From contig CAWAMJ010000011.1 in NCBI GenBank assembly GCA_963783085.1, forward strand, positions 62,001 through 126,000: a DNA stretch of 64,000 nucleotides, in the 5' to 3' direction. This stretch comes from CAVYUC01 sp963783085. GTDB lineage: Bacteria; Bacteroidota; Bacteroidia; Bacteroidales; Prolixibacteraceae. The notes under the pieces are model-generated. The model made no database searches, was not told the origin of the DNA, and was given only the letters and a program-made list of their open reading frames with translations. Of the stretch, positions 63,341 to 64,000 are shown in pieces. How positions within the stretch are numbered: the stretch's first letter is position 1; each line of letters starts with the position of its first letter. Both the position numbers and the translations under genes were made by a program.

Positions 63341-64000
63341 ATGAAAAACCAGCTATTCCTTATCGTTTTGATTCTTTTTTCTGCTCAAATTTTTGCGCAA
63401 CAAAAAACAAAAGCCATCAGCGCGAAACAACTTAAAGATTTTCAGGACATGAAATTCGGGATGTTTGTGCACTGGGGGCCGGTGAGTTTGAAAGGCACCG
63501 AAATCGGCTGGTCGCGCGGCCGCGAAGTGCCTGTTGAAAAATACGACAACTTGTACAAAGAATTCAACCCGGTGAATTTTAATGCCGACGAATGGATTAA
63601 AACGTTAAAAGACGCCGGCATGAAATATCTTGTCATTACTACGCGCCACCACGATGGATTTAGTTTGTGGCCTACTGAATATTCCGATTATGACATTGCG
63701 GCGACACCTTTTAAAAACGATGTTTTGATGGCGCTTAAAAATGCCTGCGACAAGTACGATATCGTTTTCGGAACGTACTACTCCATTTGCGACTGGCGCC
63801 ATCCCCTGTACCCGCTGAGCAGTCCGGGCGGCAAAACAAAAAAATCCACCGGCGACATGGAAAAATATATTCCTTATGTGAAAGGGCAAACCAAAGAGCT
63901 GATTGAAAAATACCACACCAAAATCCTTTGGTTCGACGGCGAATGGGAAGAACCGTGGACACATGAAATGGGGCTCGACTTGTATCGTTATTTAAAAGGG
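63341..64000 (+). CDS. GH29 alpha-L-fucosidase, N-terminal part (runs off window)
   Basis: Second GH29 gene, open to the last base of the window (220 codons visible). A signal peptide ends in 'FSAQIFAQQ'. Hallmarks: 'MKFGMFVHWGPVSLKG', 'YLVITTRHHDGFSLWPTEYS' and 'ILWFDGEWEE' with the predicted nucleophile Asp. It differs clearly from the interrupted GH29 at 52660, so the two may have different linkage preference. It is divergent from the GH106-like gene with about 200 nt between them that should hold both promoters. The call is limited by the missing C-terminus. Confidence 0.9.
   Translation, partial: MKNQLFLIVLILFSAQIFAQQKTKAISAKQLKDFQDMKFGMFVHWGPVSLKGTEIGWSRGREVPVEKYDNLYKEFNPVNFNADEWIKTLKDAGMKYLVITTRHHDGFSLWPTEYSDYDIAATPFKNDVLMALKNACDKYDIVFGTYYSICDWRHPLYPLSSPGGKTKKSTGDMEKYIPYVKGQTKELIEKYHTKILWFDGEWEEPWTHEMGLDLYRYLKG

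Overview
The window reads as chromosomal DNA of a Bacteroidota bacterium. It has paired SusC/SusD uptake genes, exported glycosidases and a sulfatase, the gliding genes gldE and gldD, the HU / COX24-type small protein / RNase G cluster, and TAnnTTTG-like promoter motifs. Dense polysaccharide machinery combined with gld genes and cruciform-forming intergenic repeats suggests a Marinilabiliales or Prolixibacteraceae-type lineage; that rank is inference.

Bases 1-21,500 are a polysaccharide-utilisation region, all on the plus strand. It holds the end of one SusD gene, a sulfatase, a GH27 alpha-galactosidase, a decayed sulfatase fragment, and a complete SusC/SusD pair. Four exported FAD-dependent oxidoreductases follow, in two architectures, interleaved with a CstA-type transporter and a GH5-like glycosidase. 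The substrate cannot be read from sequence; the four secreted flavoproteins are the most unusual feature.

Bases 21,500-52,600 are mostly core functions. They include a metal-handling pair (G3E GTPase; metal permease with HMA tail), a MITE-like element, an NfeD protease, purB with a 3' frameshift, an MsbA-like exporter and a purine-rich minisatellite. A GDP-fucose block follows (gmd, fcl, fkp, with an orphan lutA), then tRNA-Ser and tRNA-Trp, two HU genes, a TrmH-type methyltransferase, an isochorismatase-family hydrolase, dsbD and RNase G with a 30-residue basic protein. The run mutY, ssb, gldE, gldD, PPTase, zwf, pgl comes next, then a hydrolase, dinB, a DUF2007 protein and a cation/proton antiporter.

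Bases 52,600-64,000 form a second sugar region. It contains a GH29 fucosidase broken by a one-base indel at its lipobox, a mutarotase, FucP, ManC, a nucleotidyltransferase/GHMP-kinase fusion, a plant-GME-like GDP-mannose 3,5-epimerase, a repeat-rich intergenic stretch, a GH106-like gene broken in two places, and the start of a second GH29. Together these suggest scavenging and activation of L-fucose-like sugars, probably including L-galactose, with GDP-mannose as the common precursor of GDP-L-fucose and GDP-L-galactose. I saw no CRISPR array, intact transposase, rRNA or phage module.
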